Positions 53,888-62,167 of a stretch of 64,000 nt of DNA are shown here, piece after piece (positions within the stretch are counted from its first letter, which is position 1; each line of letters starts with the position of its first letter). The DNA lies in assembly GCF_014855495.1 (NCBI RefSeq), contig NZ_JACYFJ010000002.1:620001-684000 (forward strand), read 5' to 3'. The position numbers and the translations under genes are program-made. The notes under the pieces are model-generated. The model was not told the origin of the DNA. It searched no databases and saw only the letters and a program-made list of their open reading frames with translations. This DNA is from Euzebyella saccharophila. GTDB taxonomy: Bacteria; Bacteroidota; Bacteroidia; Flavobacteriales; Flavobacteriaceae.

Positions 53888-54592
53888 TTGGCGCAACCAC
53901 TACCGGGAATTAAGGAATATCTGCCCCACTTGGCCTATGATCTGGTCATCTTTGGATTTAACGGCAAGCAGCTCAAGATTTTACTCTTGGAATATCAGAA
54001 TACAGATTACAAAGCACTGCCCGGAGGATTTATACGAAGAGAAGAGGATTTAGATGCGGCCGTAAAAAGAGGTCTGAAAGAAAGAACCGGACTAGATCAT
54101 ATTTTTTTAGAACAGTTCTACACCTTTGGCAACCTTCAACGTTCCCGACCGGATATAATGAAAAAAATAATAGAGGCAAATGGCATTAGTATTTCAGGCA
54201 ATCATTGGATGCTAGACCGTTTTATGTCCATTGCGTACTACGCCCTCATAAATTTTGATGAAGTGAATCCGCAGCCGGATGCACTTTCCAAGTCCATAAA
54301 TTGGTATACTATTGATGATTTACCTACCTTGATGATGGATCATAAAGAGATAGCCATAAAGGCCTTGGAAGTACTAAAGCTGAACTTGGACAAAAAACTC
54401 ATAGGAATGAATCTTTTACCTCAAAAGTTCACCATGAAAGCGCTTCAAACGGTTTACGAAACTATTTTAGGTGAAAAGTTAAGAAGAACTACTTTCCAAC
54501 GAAAAATGCTTGGTAAGGACATCCTCGTGAGACATGAAAAACTATTTACAGGCGGGGCCCATAAGGCTCCCTTTCTATACAGCTTTAAATAA
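53888..54592 (+). CDS. Nudix-domain transcriptional regulator (NrtR/AraR-like)
   Basis: A 234-residue protein with an N-terminal Nudix fold and a C-terminal winged helix ('QKFTMKALQTVYETILGEK', 'RRTTFQRKML'). The Nudix box is degenerate: the segment 'GGFIRREEDLDAAVKRGLKE' lacks the REUxEE glutamates, which argues for a sugar- or nucleotide-sensing regulator, not a hydrolase. In Bacteroidota such proteins control pentose and other sugar loci. The only possible start is TTG at 53888, since a stop lies just before it. It is 38 nt upstream of the GH78 gene and divergent from the carboxylesterase, placing it as local regulator. Confidence 0.85.
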   Translation: MAQPLPGIKEYLPHLAYDLVIFGFNGKQLKILLLEYQNTDYKALPGGFIRREEDLDAAVKRGLKERTGLDHIFLEQFYTFGNLQRSRPDIMKKIIEANGISISGNHWMLDRFMSIAYYALINFDEVNPQPDALSKSINWYTIDDLPTLMMDHKEIAIKALEVLKLNLDKKLIGMNLLPQKFTMKALQTVYETILGEKLRRTTFQRKMLGKDILVRHEKLFTGGAHKAPFLYSFK

Positions 54593-54630
54593 GAAATTTG
54601 ACCAACCGATTATCAACTTTAATTACTAAA

Positions 54631-57600
54631 ATGAAGTTATACATAAAACTACTATACGGCATACTACTGTTTTCCAGCGTACTTGCTCATGGGCAATCAA
54701 ATATAGACCATCTACAGACGGAATATCTTACGACACCAATGGGCCTGGATGTAAAACAACCTCATTTCAGTTGGCAAATGATTCCTAAAGTTGGAGTATA
54801 TGGGCAGCAACAGACTGCATACAGAGTGCTGGTCATGGACGAACACGGCAAATTTGTTTGGGACTCCGGAAAGGTATTGGATAGCCGGTCTGTAGGTATC
54901 GCTTATGAGGGAGAAAACTTGGAGCCTAGAACAAAGTACGACTTTACAGTTACAGTTTGGGACGAGAAAGGAGAGAGTACTGCCAATTCCTCCTGGTTTG
55001 AAACAGGCATGCTAAACGGGAGTAGGAATGCTTGGCAAGGAGCCCAATGGATAGGCGGCGGTGATGAAGACTTGGTATTTTATTCACATTATTTATCGGT
55101 TTTCAGGTTTGAATATGATGTGCAGTTAGAGAAGAAAAGTACGAAGGCGAGTTTTCTAATGGGAGGTAATGACCGCAGGCTGATGAACAAAAACTTGAAC
55201 ATTCAAGGAGTAGCGAGCCAAAAGGACGAAAATTATTTGGAGTTTGAATTGGATATTACTTCAGTTGACGGAACTGAGCAAGGTAAGGCAAAAATAAACG
55301 TGTATCGTGTTGGTTATGCCCCAGATGATTCTAAAAACCAAGCTTTTAGAAGTTTTGACATTCCCTTGACCCTTATCAACAATGAGAACAAGTACGATAA
55401 ACATACCATTTATTCGGAATGTGTGTTTGGTTTCTTTCAATTGTGGATAGATGGTACGGAAGAGACAAATTTGGTTTCCACAAATGACGATACGTTCCCT
55501 CCTCCACGGGGCAAAATTGGGTTCAACGTAAATCCCGTTGGTCGTGGTAATGACTACATAAGCTATCCTATGGTGGCGGATATTGGTTTCCATTTGAAAA
55601 AGAATCAACATGCCACCTTTTCCAACATCCGCATTAAAAATTATAGAAAACCTTCCAATACCTTATTTGAAACGGGTATTATCCAATCAGAAATAGAGAG
55701 TGGTATTTTTAAAAAGATACTTCAAGAAAATAAGAGCGTATCGGCTACGGACAAAGGCTACTCCATTAAATCTAAAAACGAGCCGGTTTTGATGCTTGCA
55801 GACCCCAGCCAAAATGCCGCTCCCATGCTGCGAACCGAATTCTCCAGTGAAAATAAAATCATTTCCAAAGCCCGGCTTTATGTTACTTCAAGAGGGATTT
55901 ACGAGGTATACCTAAATGGGCAAAGAGTGAGCAACGATTACTTTACACCTGGTCTCACCCAATACAATAAGACCCATATGTACCAAACCTATGACGTAAC
56001 CCCACATATTAGAAAAGGAGAGGCAAACGCCCTAGGTGCATGGCTTGGTGAAGGCTGGTGGAGTGGGAACATTACCTATGTTGGGGAAAATTGGAACTTT
56101 TTTGGAGACCGTTCTTCGCTATTGGCGCAATTGGTCATTAGCTATGCAGATGGAACCCAACAAACCATAAGTTCGAACGATAAAGATTGGAAACTGTTTA
56201 CCGAGGGACCTATTAAAATTGGTAGTTTTTTTCAAGGAGAAGTATATGATGCCAGATTGGAAGATAAAATCGTTGATTGGACCCAGAGCAATTACGATGA
56301 CTCCAACTGGAAAAAAGCCTTGGAAGTTCCACTTGAAAACAATGTCTTTACAGGAGACAATCTAAGTTTTGACCAAATGCAATTATATGGTCAAATAGGG
56401 CCTAATCCAAGTTTGGTAAAGACTTTGACAGCCAAAAGTGTAAAAGAAATAAGGCCTGGCGTATTCGTGTATGACATGGGTCAGAACATGGTGGGCGTTC
56501 CAGAAATAGAACTTCCCCAAGGTGTTAAGGGAGACACCATAACCCTTAGATACAGTGAAGTAACGTACCCTGACCTTAAGGAATACGAGCCAAATGTAGG
56601 TATGGTTATGCTAGAAAACATACGGGCTGCCCTTACACAAGACCTCTATATTAGAAAAGGTGGTATGGAAACTATTCAGCCCCATTTCACCTTCCACGGT
56701 TTTCGGTTTTTGGAGATATCCGGTATAGAGGCTCCCCTCCCCCTGAATTCCGTAAAAGGATTGGTAATCAGCTCTATAGATGAGCTTGCATCGGAATACA
56801 AGACTTCCAACGAGCTGGTCAATAAACTTTGGGAAAATATCACCTGGTCCCTTCGCGGTAATTTTCTCTCCATACCCACAGATACGCCTGCTAGAAATGA
56901 GCGTATGGGCTGGAGCGGGGATATCAATGTTTTTTCAAAGGCCTCCACATTTTTGGCCCATGCAGAACCGTTTTTAAGAAGGCATTTGATGGCCATGCGT
57001 GATATACAAAGGGAAGATGGAAGGTTTACAGATGTAGCGCCTGTGGGCGGTGGATTTGGAGGAACCCTTTGGGGAAGTGCCGGAATGGTTATCCCTTGGG
57101 AACTGTACCAGCAATACGGAGACCTTCAGGTTTTAAAGGAGCATTACGGTGCAATGAAAGACTACCTACATTTTTTGAATGGTAAAATAGACCCGGATAC
57201 GGGTGTTCTAAATGAAGGTCCTTTAGGGGATTGGTTAAGCCCAGAGGGCTATAAGAACGACGATACGCTCCTGTGGGCCACCTATCATTTATACGGTTTG
57301 GAAATACTATCCCAAAGCGCTCGGTTGTTGGGAAAAACCCAGGACGCCCAAGAGTTTGAACAGCAATACAAAAAACGAAAACAATTTTTGAACAACACTT
57401 ATTTTGATGAGCAAAACGGAAAAACCCTTCACCTTGGGAATCAAAGTTTACGTTTTGGCCCTCCCCTTCCGGAAAATATGTTGAAGAAAAAGGGAGATTA
57501 TGTAGATACCCAAGCATCCTATGCCATACCCCTTCATTTAGAAGTCTTGACCAAAGTAAATAAGGAAAAAGCCATTGACAATTTGGTCGCAAGTATACAA

Positions 57601-58242
57601 CGGGAAAACATGGATGAATTGGGAGTTGATAGACCTGAATATTCCTTAATGACAGGCTTCATAGGAACCGCTTCGCTTAATCACGCCCTCTCCAATCATG
57701 GAGAACACGAAACGGCCTATCGATTATTACAGCAAACCTCCTACCCTTCTTGGTTATACTCCGTTAAAAATGGGGCTACCACGATTTGGGAACGCCTGAA
57801 TTCCTATACCGTAGAAAATGGCTTTAGCGGTAATAACAGTATGAATTCCTTTAACCATTATTCCTTTGGTGCGGTGGCCGCTTGGATGTACAATTATTCT
57901 TTGGGCATACAGCGAAATCCAGAACATCCGGGATTCAAAAAATTTGTTTTGCAACCTGTTCCGGACCCCACAGCTGAAATGATATGGGCAAAGGGTTTTT
58001 ATGACTCGGTTTACGGCAAGATAAAAAGTGAATGGCGTTTATTGGATGAAGGATGGGAATATAATGCTACAGTTCCACCAAATACCGAAGCAACTTTACT
58101 ACTGCCAGTAGATTCAGTAAAAAAAGTTTTGGTAAACGGGAAAAAAGTGGGCAAATCACCAAATATACAAGTACTAACATCAGAAGTAAATGAGGTAAGA
58201 CTATCATTGACATCCGGAGTTTATCAAATTCAAATAAAATAA
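54631..58242 (+). CDS. Alpha-L-rhamnosidase (GH78) with large N-terminal insertion
   Basis: A 1203-residue exported enzyme cleaving terminal alpha-L-rhamnose. Start chosen at the ATG at 54631, which begins a signal peptide ('LLYGILLFSSVLAHGQ'). Order: Fn3-like domain (25-130), 'NAWQGAQWIGG' at about 135, an insertion of roughly 250 residues (145-398) with lectin-like strand composition, then the usual Bac_rhamnosid N-domain ('LYVTSRGIYEVYLNGQRVS'), the (alpha/alpha)6 catalytic barrel ('ARNERMGWSGDINVFSKA', 'NEGPLGDWLSPEG', 'GATTIWERLNSY') and a C-terminal beta domain. Without the insertion the length matches ordinary GH78. Cotranscribed with the isomerase and GH3 genes. Confidence 0.93.
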   Translation: MKLYIKLLYGILLFSSVLAHGQSNIDHLQTEYLTTPMGLDVKQPHFSWQMIPKVGVYGQQQTAYRVLVMDEHGKFVWDSGKVLDSRSVGIAYEGENLEPRTKYDFTVTVWDEKGESTANSSWFETGMLNGSRNAWQGAQWIGGGDEDLVFYSHYLSVFRFEYDVQLEKKSTKASFLMGGNDRRLMNKNLNIQGVASQKDENYLEFELDITSVDGTEQGKAKINVYRVGYAPDDSKNQAFRSFDIPLTLINNENKYDKHTIYSECVFGFFQLWIDGTEETNLVSTNDDTFPPPRGKIGFNVNPVGRGNDYISYPMVADIGFHLKKNQHATFSNIRIKNYRKPSNTLFETGIIQSEIESGIFKKILQENKSVSATDKGYSIKSKNEPVLMLADPSQNAAPMLRTEFSSENKIISKARLYVTSRGIYEVYLNGQRVSNDYFTPGLTQYNKTHMYQTYDVTPHIRKGEANALGAWLGEGWWSGNITYVGENWNFFGDRSSLLAQLVISYADGTQQTISSNDKDWKLFTEGPIKIGSFFQGEVYDARLEDKIVDWTQSNYDDSNWKKALEVPLENNVFTGDNLSFDQMQLYGQIGPNPSLVKTLTAKSVKEIRPGVFVYDMGQNMVGVPEIELPQGVKGDTITLRYSEVTYPDLKEYEPNVGMVMLENIRAALTQDLYIRKGGMETIQPHFTFHGFRFLEISGIEAPLPLNSVKGLVISSIDELASEYKTSNELVNKLWENITWSLRGNFLSIPTDTPARNERMGWSGDINVFSKASTFLAHAEPFLRRHLMAMRDIQREDGRFTDVAPVGGGFGGTLWGSAGMVIPWELYQQYGDLQVLKEHYGAMKDYLHFLNGKIDPDTGVLNEGPLGDWLSPEGYKNDDTLLWATYHLYGLEILSQSARLLGKTQDAQEFEQQYKKRKQFLNNTYFDEQNGKTLHLGNQSLRFGPPLPENMLKKKGDYVDTQASYAIPLHLEVLTKVNKEKAIDNLVASIQRENMDELGVDRPEYSLMTGFIGTASLNHALSNHGEHETAYRLLQQTSYPSWLYSVKNGATTIWERLNSYTVENGFSGNNSMNSFNHYSFGAVAAWMYNYSLGIQRNPEHPGFKKFVLQPVPDPTAEMIWAKGFYDSVYGKIKSEWRLLDEGWEYNATVPPNTEATLLLPVDSVKKVLVNGKKVGKSPNIQVLTSEVNEVRLSLTSGVYQIQIK

Positions 58243-58274
58243 TAATACAAATCTCAAACACTAAAACTATCAAC

Positions 58275-59195
58275 ATGAAAAAAACTATTGGGAAACAATT
58301 TATAGCTTTATTTATAGGAGCTGCTCTCTTTTCCTGTAAAGAACAACCAAAGAAAACAGATGAACCCACTACCAATGAGACTGTTGAAGAAGTTTCCAAA
58401 GATCAATTTGGAGGCTTGGCCCTTTATACGGTAAGAAATGAAATGGGCGAGGATGCCAAAAAGACCCTAAAAGCCGTGGCAGATGCAGGATATAAGAATA
58501 TTGAGGCTGCCGGATATGAAGATGGAAAGTTCTATGGTATGTCGCCCGAAGATTTCAAAGCCTATTTAACCGAAATATCCCTAACCCCCGTAAGTACCCA
58601 TCAAGGTTCTGTTACCATGGAAAATGCCGAGCAGATGATGGCAGATGTAAAAGCGGCAGGCTTTGAATATTTTGTAATTCCCGTACCACCTATGGGCACA
58701 TTTACATTTGATCCAGAAACACGTACCATGGGAATGACCTCCACACCCAAAGAATTATCAGATGTGGTGAACGAATTAGGACAAAAAGCGAATGCTGCAG
58801 GACTCCAACTTTTGTACCATAACCATGACTTTGAGTTTATGGAAGATGAGAACGGAGTGGTGCCTATTGATTATCTATTGGAAAATAGCGACCCAAAATA
58901 CGTCAACTTTCAGATGGACCTCTATTGGGTAACCAAAGCCGGAGCGGACCCGCTCGCCTATTTTGAAAAGTATCCCGGGAGGTTTAAAATATGGCACGTA
59001 AAAGATATGGATGATCAAGGTAGGTTTGCCCCTGTTGGTCAGGGAGGAATCGATTTTAAAAGAATATTAGATCAAAAAGAAAAATCCGGCATGGAATATT
59101 ATATGGTAGAACAAGACATGACATTTGATGGACTTGAACCCCTTGAAGCCATTAAAATAAGCCATGAGGGAATAAAGGAAATAGGGTTCGAATAA
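58275..59195 (+). CDS. Sugar phosphate isomerase/epimerase-like lipoprotein (xylose isomerase-like TIM barrel)
   Basis: A 306-residue AP-endonuclease-2/xylose-isomerase-like TIM barrel. The signal ends in a lipobox at C21 ('GAALFSCKEQP'), so this member is exported. Barrel landmarks: 'GGLALYTVRNEMGEDAKKTL', 'LLYHNHDFEFMEDENG' with metal-ligand His and Glu candidates, 'VNFQMDLYWVTKAGADP' and 'RFKIWHVKDMD'. An exported isomerase suggests action on free sugars or glycosides in the periplasm, not on sugar phosphates. It is 32 nt behind GH78 and 9 nt ahead of GH3. Confidence 0.88.
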   Translation: MKKTIGKQFIALFIGAALFSCKEQPKKTDEPTTNETVEEVSKDQFGGLALYTVRNEMGEDAKKTLKAVADAGYKNIEAAGYEDGKFYGMSPEDFKAYLTEISLTPVSTHQGSVTMENAEQMMADVKAAGFEYFVIPVPPMGTFTFDPETRTMGMTSTPKELSDVVNELGQKANAAGLQLLYHNHDFEFMEDENGVVPIDYLLENSDPKYVNFQMDLYWVTKAGADPLAYFEKYPGRFKIWHVKDMDDQGRFAPVGQGGIDFKRILDQKEKSGMEYYMVEQDMTFDGLEPLEAIKISHEGIKEIGFE

Positions 59196-59204
59196 AATGT
59201 GATT

Positions 59205-61523
59205 ATGAAATTTTTTGCTACATCTGCACTGGTTTGCGGTTTAACCCTATTGACCGCATGTTCTGGACCTAAATTTACGGAAGAGAACAAGGGTAATTTT
59301 TATTTGGTAAAGAACCAGGAAGGAGAAACCTTGGGATACGACCCTAATTCTGGTGTTAAAATATTGACCATAGATGGCTATGCCTTTAAGGATTTAAACC
59401 AGAATGGCACGCTAGATATTTATGAGGACTGGCGCATATCGGCCTCCGAAAGGGCAAAAGACCTTGCTTCAAAAATGAGTATAGAGCAAATTGCAGGACT
59501 TATGCTCTATTCTGCACACCAATCAATTCCGGCAAGACCTGATGGATATTTTGCAGGTACTTATGATGGCAAATCCTACGAAGAAGGGGTCACGGACCCC
59601 ACCTTATTGACCGATCAGCAAAAGAAATTCTTGAAAGAGGACAATTTGCGCCATGTGTTGGTTACCACCGTTCAAAGCCCTGAAGTAGCTGCCAAATGGA
59701 ACAATCACATGCAAGCTTTTTGTGAAGGGGTAGGTCTTGGGATTCCCGCTAATAATAGCTCTGACCCTAGACACGGAACGGTAGCAAAGGCGGAATTTGA
59801 TGCCGCTGCGGGAGGAGAAATTTCCATGTGGCCCAGTTCTCTGGGTATGGCCGCAACCTTTGATCCTACCTTAGTAGAAAATTTTGGTAAAATTGCTTCC
59901 CAAGAATACAGAGCTCTAGGAATCACCACTGCGCTTTCCCCACAAGTGGATATCGCTACAGAACCAAGGTGGATGCGCTTTAGCGGAACTTTTGGTGAAA
60001 GCCCCAAATTATCTGCGGCTATGGCAAAGGCGTATGCCGATGGTTTCCAAACCTCAACGGGGAGTCAGGAAATTACTAATAATTGGGGCTACCATAGTGT
60101 CAACGCCATGGTAAAACATTGGCCTGGAGGAGGTTCTGGAGAAGCCGGAAGGGATGCCCATTACGGTATTGGTAAATTTGCGGTATATCCAGGAAACAAT
60201 TTTGATGAACATATGGTTCCTTTTCTTGAAGGTGCATTTAAACTTGATGGAGGTACGGAGATGGCTTCTGCCGTAATGCCCTATTACACCATTTCTTGGA
60301 ACCAAGACACCAAGAACGGCGAAAATGTAGGCAACGCCTATAATGAATACATCATAAAAGACCTGCTTAGAACCAAGTACGGTTACGATGGAGTCCTTTG
60401 TACCGATTGGGGTATTACGGGCGACCATAAGGTGATGGATAGCTTTATTGATGGAAAACCCTGGGGCATAGAGGATTTATCGATAGCTGAAAGACATTAT
60501 CGTGTAATTAAAGTTGGGGTTGATCAATTTGGAGGAAATAACGATGCCGGTCCTATTTTGGAGGCCTATCAAATGGGCGTGGCAGAAATGGGTGAAGATG
60601 CCATGACAGCACGTATGGAAGAATCTGCTGTACGCCTTTTGAAGAATATTTTCAGGGTAGGTCTTTTTGAAAATCCCTACGTAGATCCTGAAAAATCTAA
60701 AACACTAGTGGGCAAACCAGAATTCATGAAAGAAGGCTTTCAGGCGCAATTGAATTCCATTGTAATGCTGAAAAATACCGATGCCGTTCTTCCTTTAAAA
60801 GACATGCCAACGGTTTACATTCCCAAAAGATTTATAGCGGCCAGTAGAAATTTTTTAGGAATGCCCATTCCCGAAAGAAATGATTATCCCGTTAACATAG
60901 AGCTGGCCAAGAAATATTTTAAGGTAACCGATAATGCCCAAGAAGCGGATTTTGCCCTGGTCTTTATTGAAAACCCATCTTCTGGAATTGGTTATAGCAA
61001 AGAGGAAGTAGAAAAAGGCAACAATGGTTATTTGCCCATTAGTTTGCAGTACGGCCCTTACACAGCGGTAGATGCCAGGGAAGAAAGCATTGCAGGAGGA
61101 GACCCTATGGAAGATTTTACCAATCGCAGCTATAAGAACAAATCTATCGTTAGTAATAACGTTACAGATGCACAATTGGTCGAGGAAACCAAAAAGTTTA
61201 TGGGAGACAAGCCTGTAATAGTAACCGTGAACACGACCAATCCGTTCGTATTTTCTGAAATAGAGCCGCATGCCTCGGGAATATTGGTACACTTTGGTAC
61301 ACAGGACCAAGCCCTGTACGAGGTAATTTCAGGAAAGCATGAACCATCTGCCCTTTTACCCATGCAAATGCCTAAAAATATGAGCGTAGTTGAAAAACAA
61401 GCTGAGGATGTTCCTTTTGATATGGAACCCTATCAAGATGCCAATGGTAATTTATATGACTTTGCCTTTGGTCTCAACTGGAATGGGACCATTTCCGACG
61501 GGCGGGTAACCGATTTTAAATAA
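59205..61523 (+). CDS. Glycoside hydrolase family 3 lipoprotein
   Basis: A 772-residue exported GH3 enzyme (lipobox 'TLLTACSGP'). I start it at the ATG at 59205; a GTG two codons upstream opens the longer frame. Residues 90-430 are the (beta/alpha)8 domain with the nucleophile in 'YDGVLCTDWGITGDHK'; residues 470-772 form the second alpha/beta domain ('SIVMLKNTDAVLPL'). The usual KHFxG segment reads 'VKHWPGGGSGEAGRDAHYG'. Family members are beta-glucosidases, xylosidases or others; the partner GH78 suggests removal of sugars from a rhamnosylated glycoside. Ends in a strong terminator. Confidence 0.9.
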   Translation: MKFFATSALVCGLTLLTACSGPKFTEENKGNFYLVKNQEGETLGYDPNSGVKILTIDGYAFKDLNQNGTLDIYEDWRISASERAKDLASKMSIEQIAGLMLYSAHQSIPARPDGYFAGTYDGKSYEEGVTDPTLLTDQQKKFLKEDNLRHVLVTTVQSPEVAAKWNNHMQAFCEGVGLGIPANNSSDPRHGTVAKAEFDAAAGGEISMWPSSLGMAATFDPTLVENFGKIASQEYRALGITTALSPQVDIATEPRWMRFSGTFGESPKLSAAMAKAYADGFQTSTGSQEITNNWGYHSVNAMVKHWPGGGSGEAGRDAHYGIGKFAVYPGNNFDEHMVPFLEGAFKLDGGTEMASAVMPYYTISWNQDTKNGENVGNAYNEYIIKDLLRTKYGYDGVLCTDWGITGDHKVMDSFIDGKPWGIEDLSIAERHYRVIKVGVDQFGGNNDAGPILEAYQMGVAEMGEDAMTARMEESAVRLLKNIFRVGLFENPYVDPEKSKTLVGKPEFMKEGFQAQLNSIVMLKNTDAVLPLKDMPTVYIPKRFIAASRNFLGMPIPERNDYPVNIELAKKYFKVTDNAQEADFALVFIENPSSGIGYSKEEVEKGNNGYLPISLQYGPYTAVDAREESIAGGDPMEDFTNRSYKNKSIVSNNVTDAQLVEETKKFMGDKPVIVTVNTTNPFVFSEIEPHASGILVHFGTQDQALYEVISGKHEPSALLPMQMPKNMSVVEKQAEDVPFDMEPYQDANGNLYDFAFGLNWNGTISDGRVTDFK

Positions 61524-61546
61524 GATACTTTCTTTAGTATTTAAAA

Positions 61547-61576
61547 AAGGGGCTGTCAATACGGCCCCTTACTCAT
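61547..61576. terminator. Bidirectional terminator between GH3 and the acidic lipoprotein gene
   Basis: Ten-bp stem (AAGGGGCTGT / ACGGCCCCTT, one G-T pair) with a 4-nt loop. T-rich sequence follows on the plus side and six A (T on the minus strand) precede it, so it serves both convergent genes. Confidence 0.88.
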
Positions 61577-61602
61577 TTTTTCACAAATCCCTACGGATAT
61601 CT

Positions 61603-62163
61603 TTACTCTACAATAAGTGGAAAAGTTTGTGCAAAGTCGGTTTCGCCCCCAGCTCCACTCAAGGTACCATCATTTGGTTTTGTTGGCTCATGCCTCAAGG
61701 TAATGGCCAAAGTTGCATCACCAGCATCGCCCGTAGTCAAAATAAACTCAAGTCCCACTGGGTTTCCGCCCGCATCTACATCATCATAATCCACGGTTGC
61801 TATGCTTCCGGTAGATACAAAAACAAACTGATGGTCAAGTCCTTCTTCCTCTACTTCTTCGGTAATATCTTCAGCAGGAGATTCGGTCTCATTCAATAAT
61901 TCAATCTCTCCTTCATAAGTAGTATTGGCTGCTAAATTTCCTGAAACGGTAATTACCGGGGCATCCGGTCCATCTCCATCCAAATCTTGGGACTGTAAGG
62001 TAATGGTAGCTCCTTGCTGAGGAGATAAAGTAACTTTCATGGTCGTAATAACCTCCTCTTCATTAATTTCCTCCGGTCCGGCATCGTCATCATCGGAACA
62101 AGAAGTAACTAGTATGGCTGCTGTAGCCACTAACGATAAAAATTTAATTGTTTTCATAGACAT
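61603..62163 (-). CDS. Acidic lipoprotein paired with a TonB-dependent receptor
   Basis: A 186-residue lipoprotein (lipobox 'ILVTSCSDDDD') of the group usually labelled 'type 1 periplasmic binding fold superfamily' in Flavobacteriaceae. It is very acidic: a DDDD run after the cysteine, 'DLDGDGPDAP' and 'EDITEEVEEEG', and 'TLRHEPTKPNDGT' near the end. It starts 4 nt behind the TonB-dependent receptor gene and is clearly cotranscribed with it, so it probably helps that receptor; the acidic loops would fit a metal cation ligand, which is inference. Start may be at either of two nearby ATG codons. Confidence 0.75.
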   Translation of the reverse strand: MSMKTIKFLSLVATAAILVTSCSDDDDAGPEEINEEEVITTMKVTLSPQQGATITLQSQDLDGDGPDAPVITVSGNLAANTTYEGEIELLNETESPAEDITEEVEEEGLDHQFVFVSTGSIATVDYDDVDAGGNPVGLEFILTTGDAGDATLAITLRHEPTKPNDGTLSGAGGETDFAQTFPLIVE

Positions 62164-62167
62164 AGTT

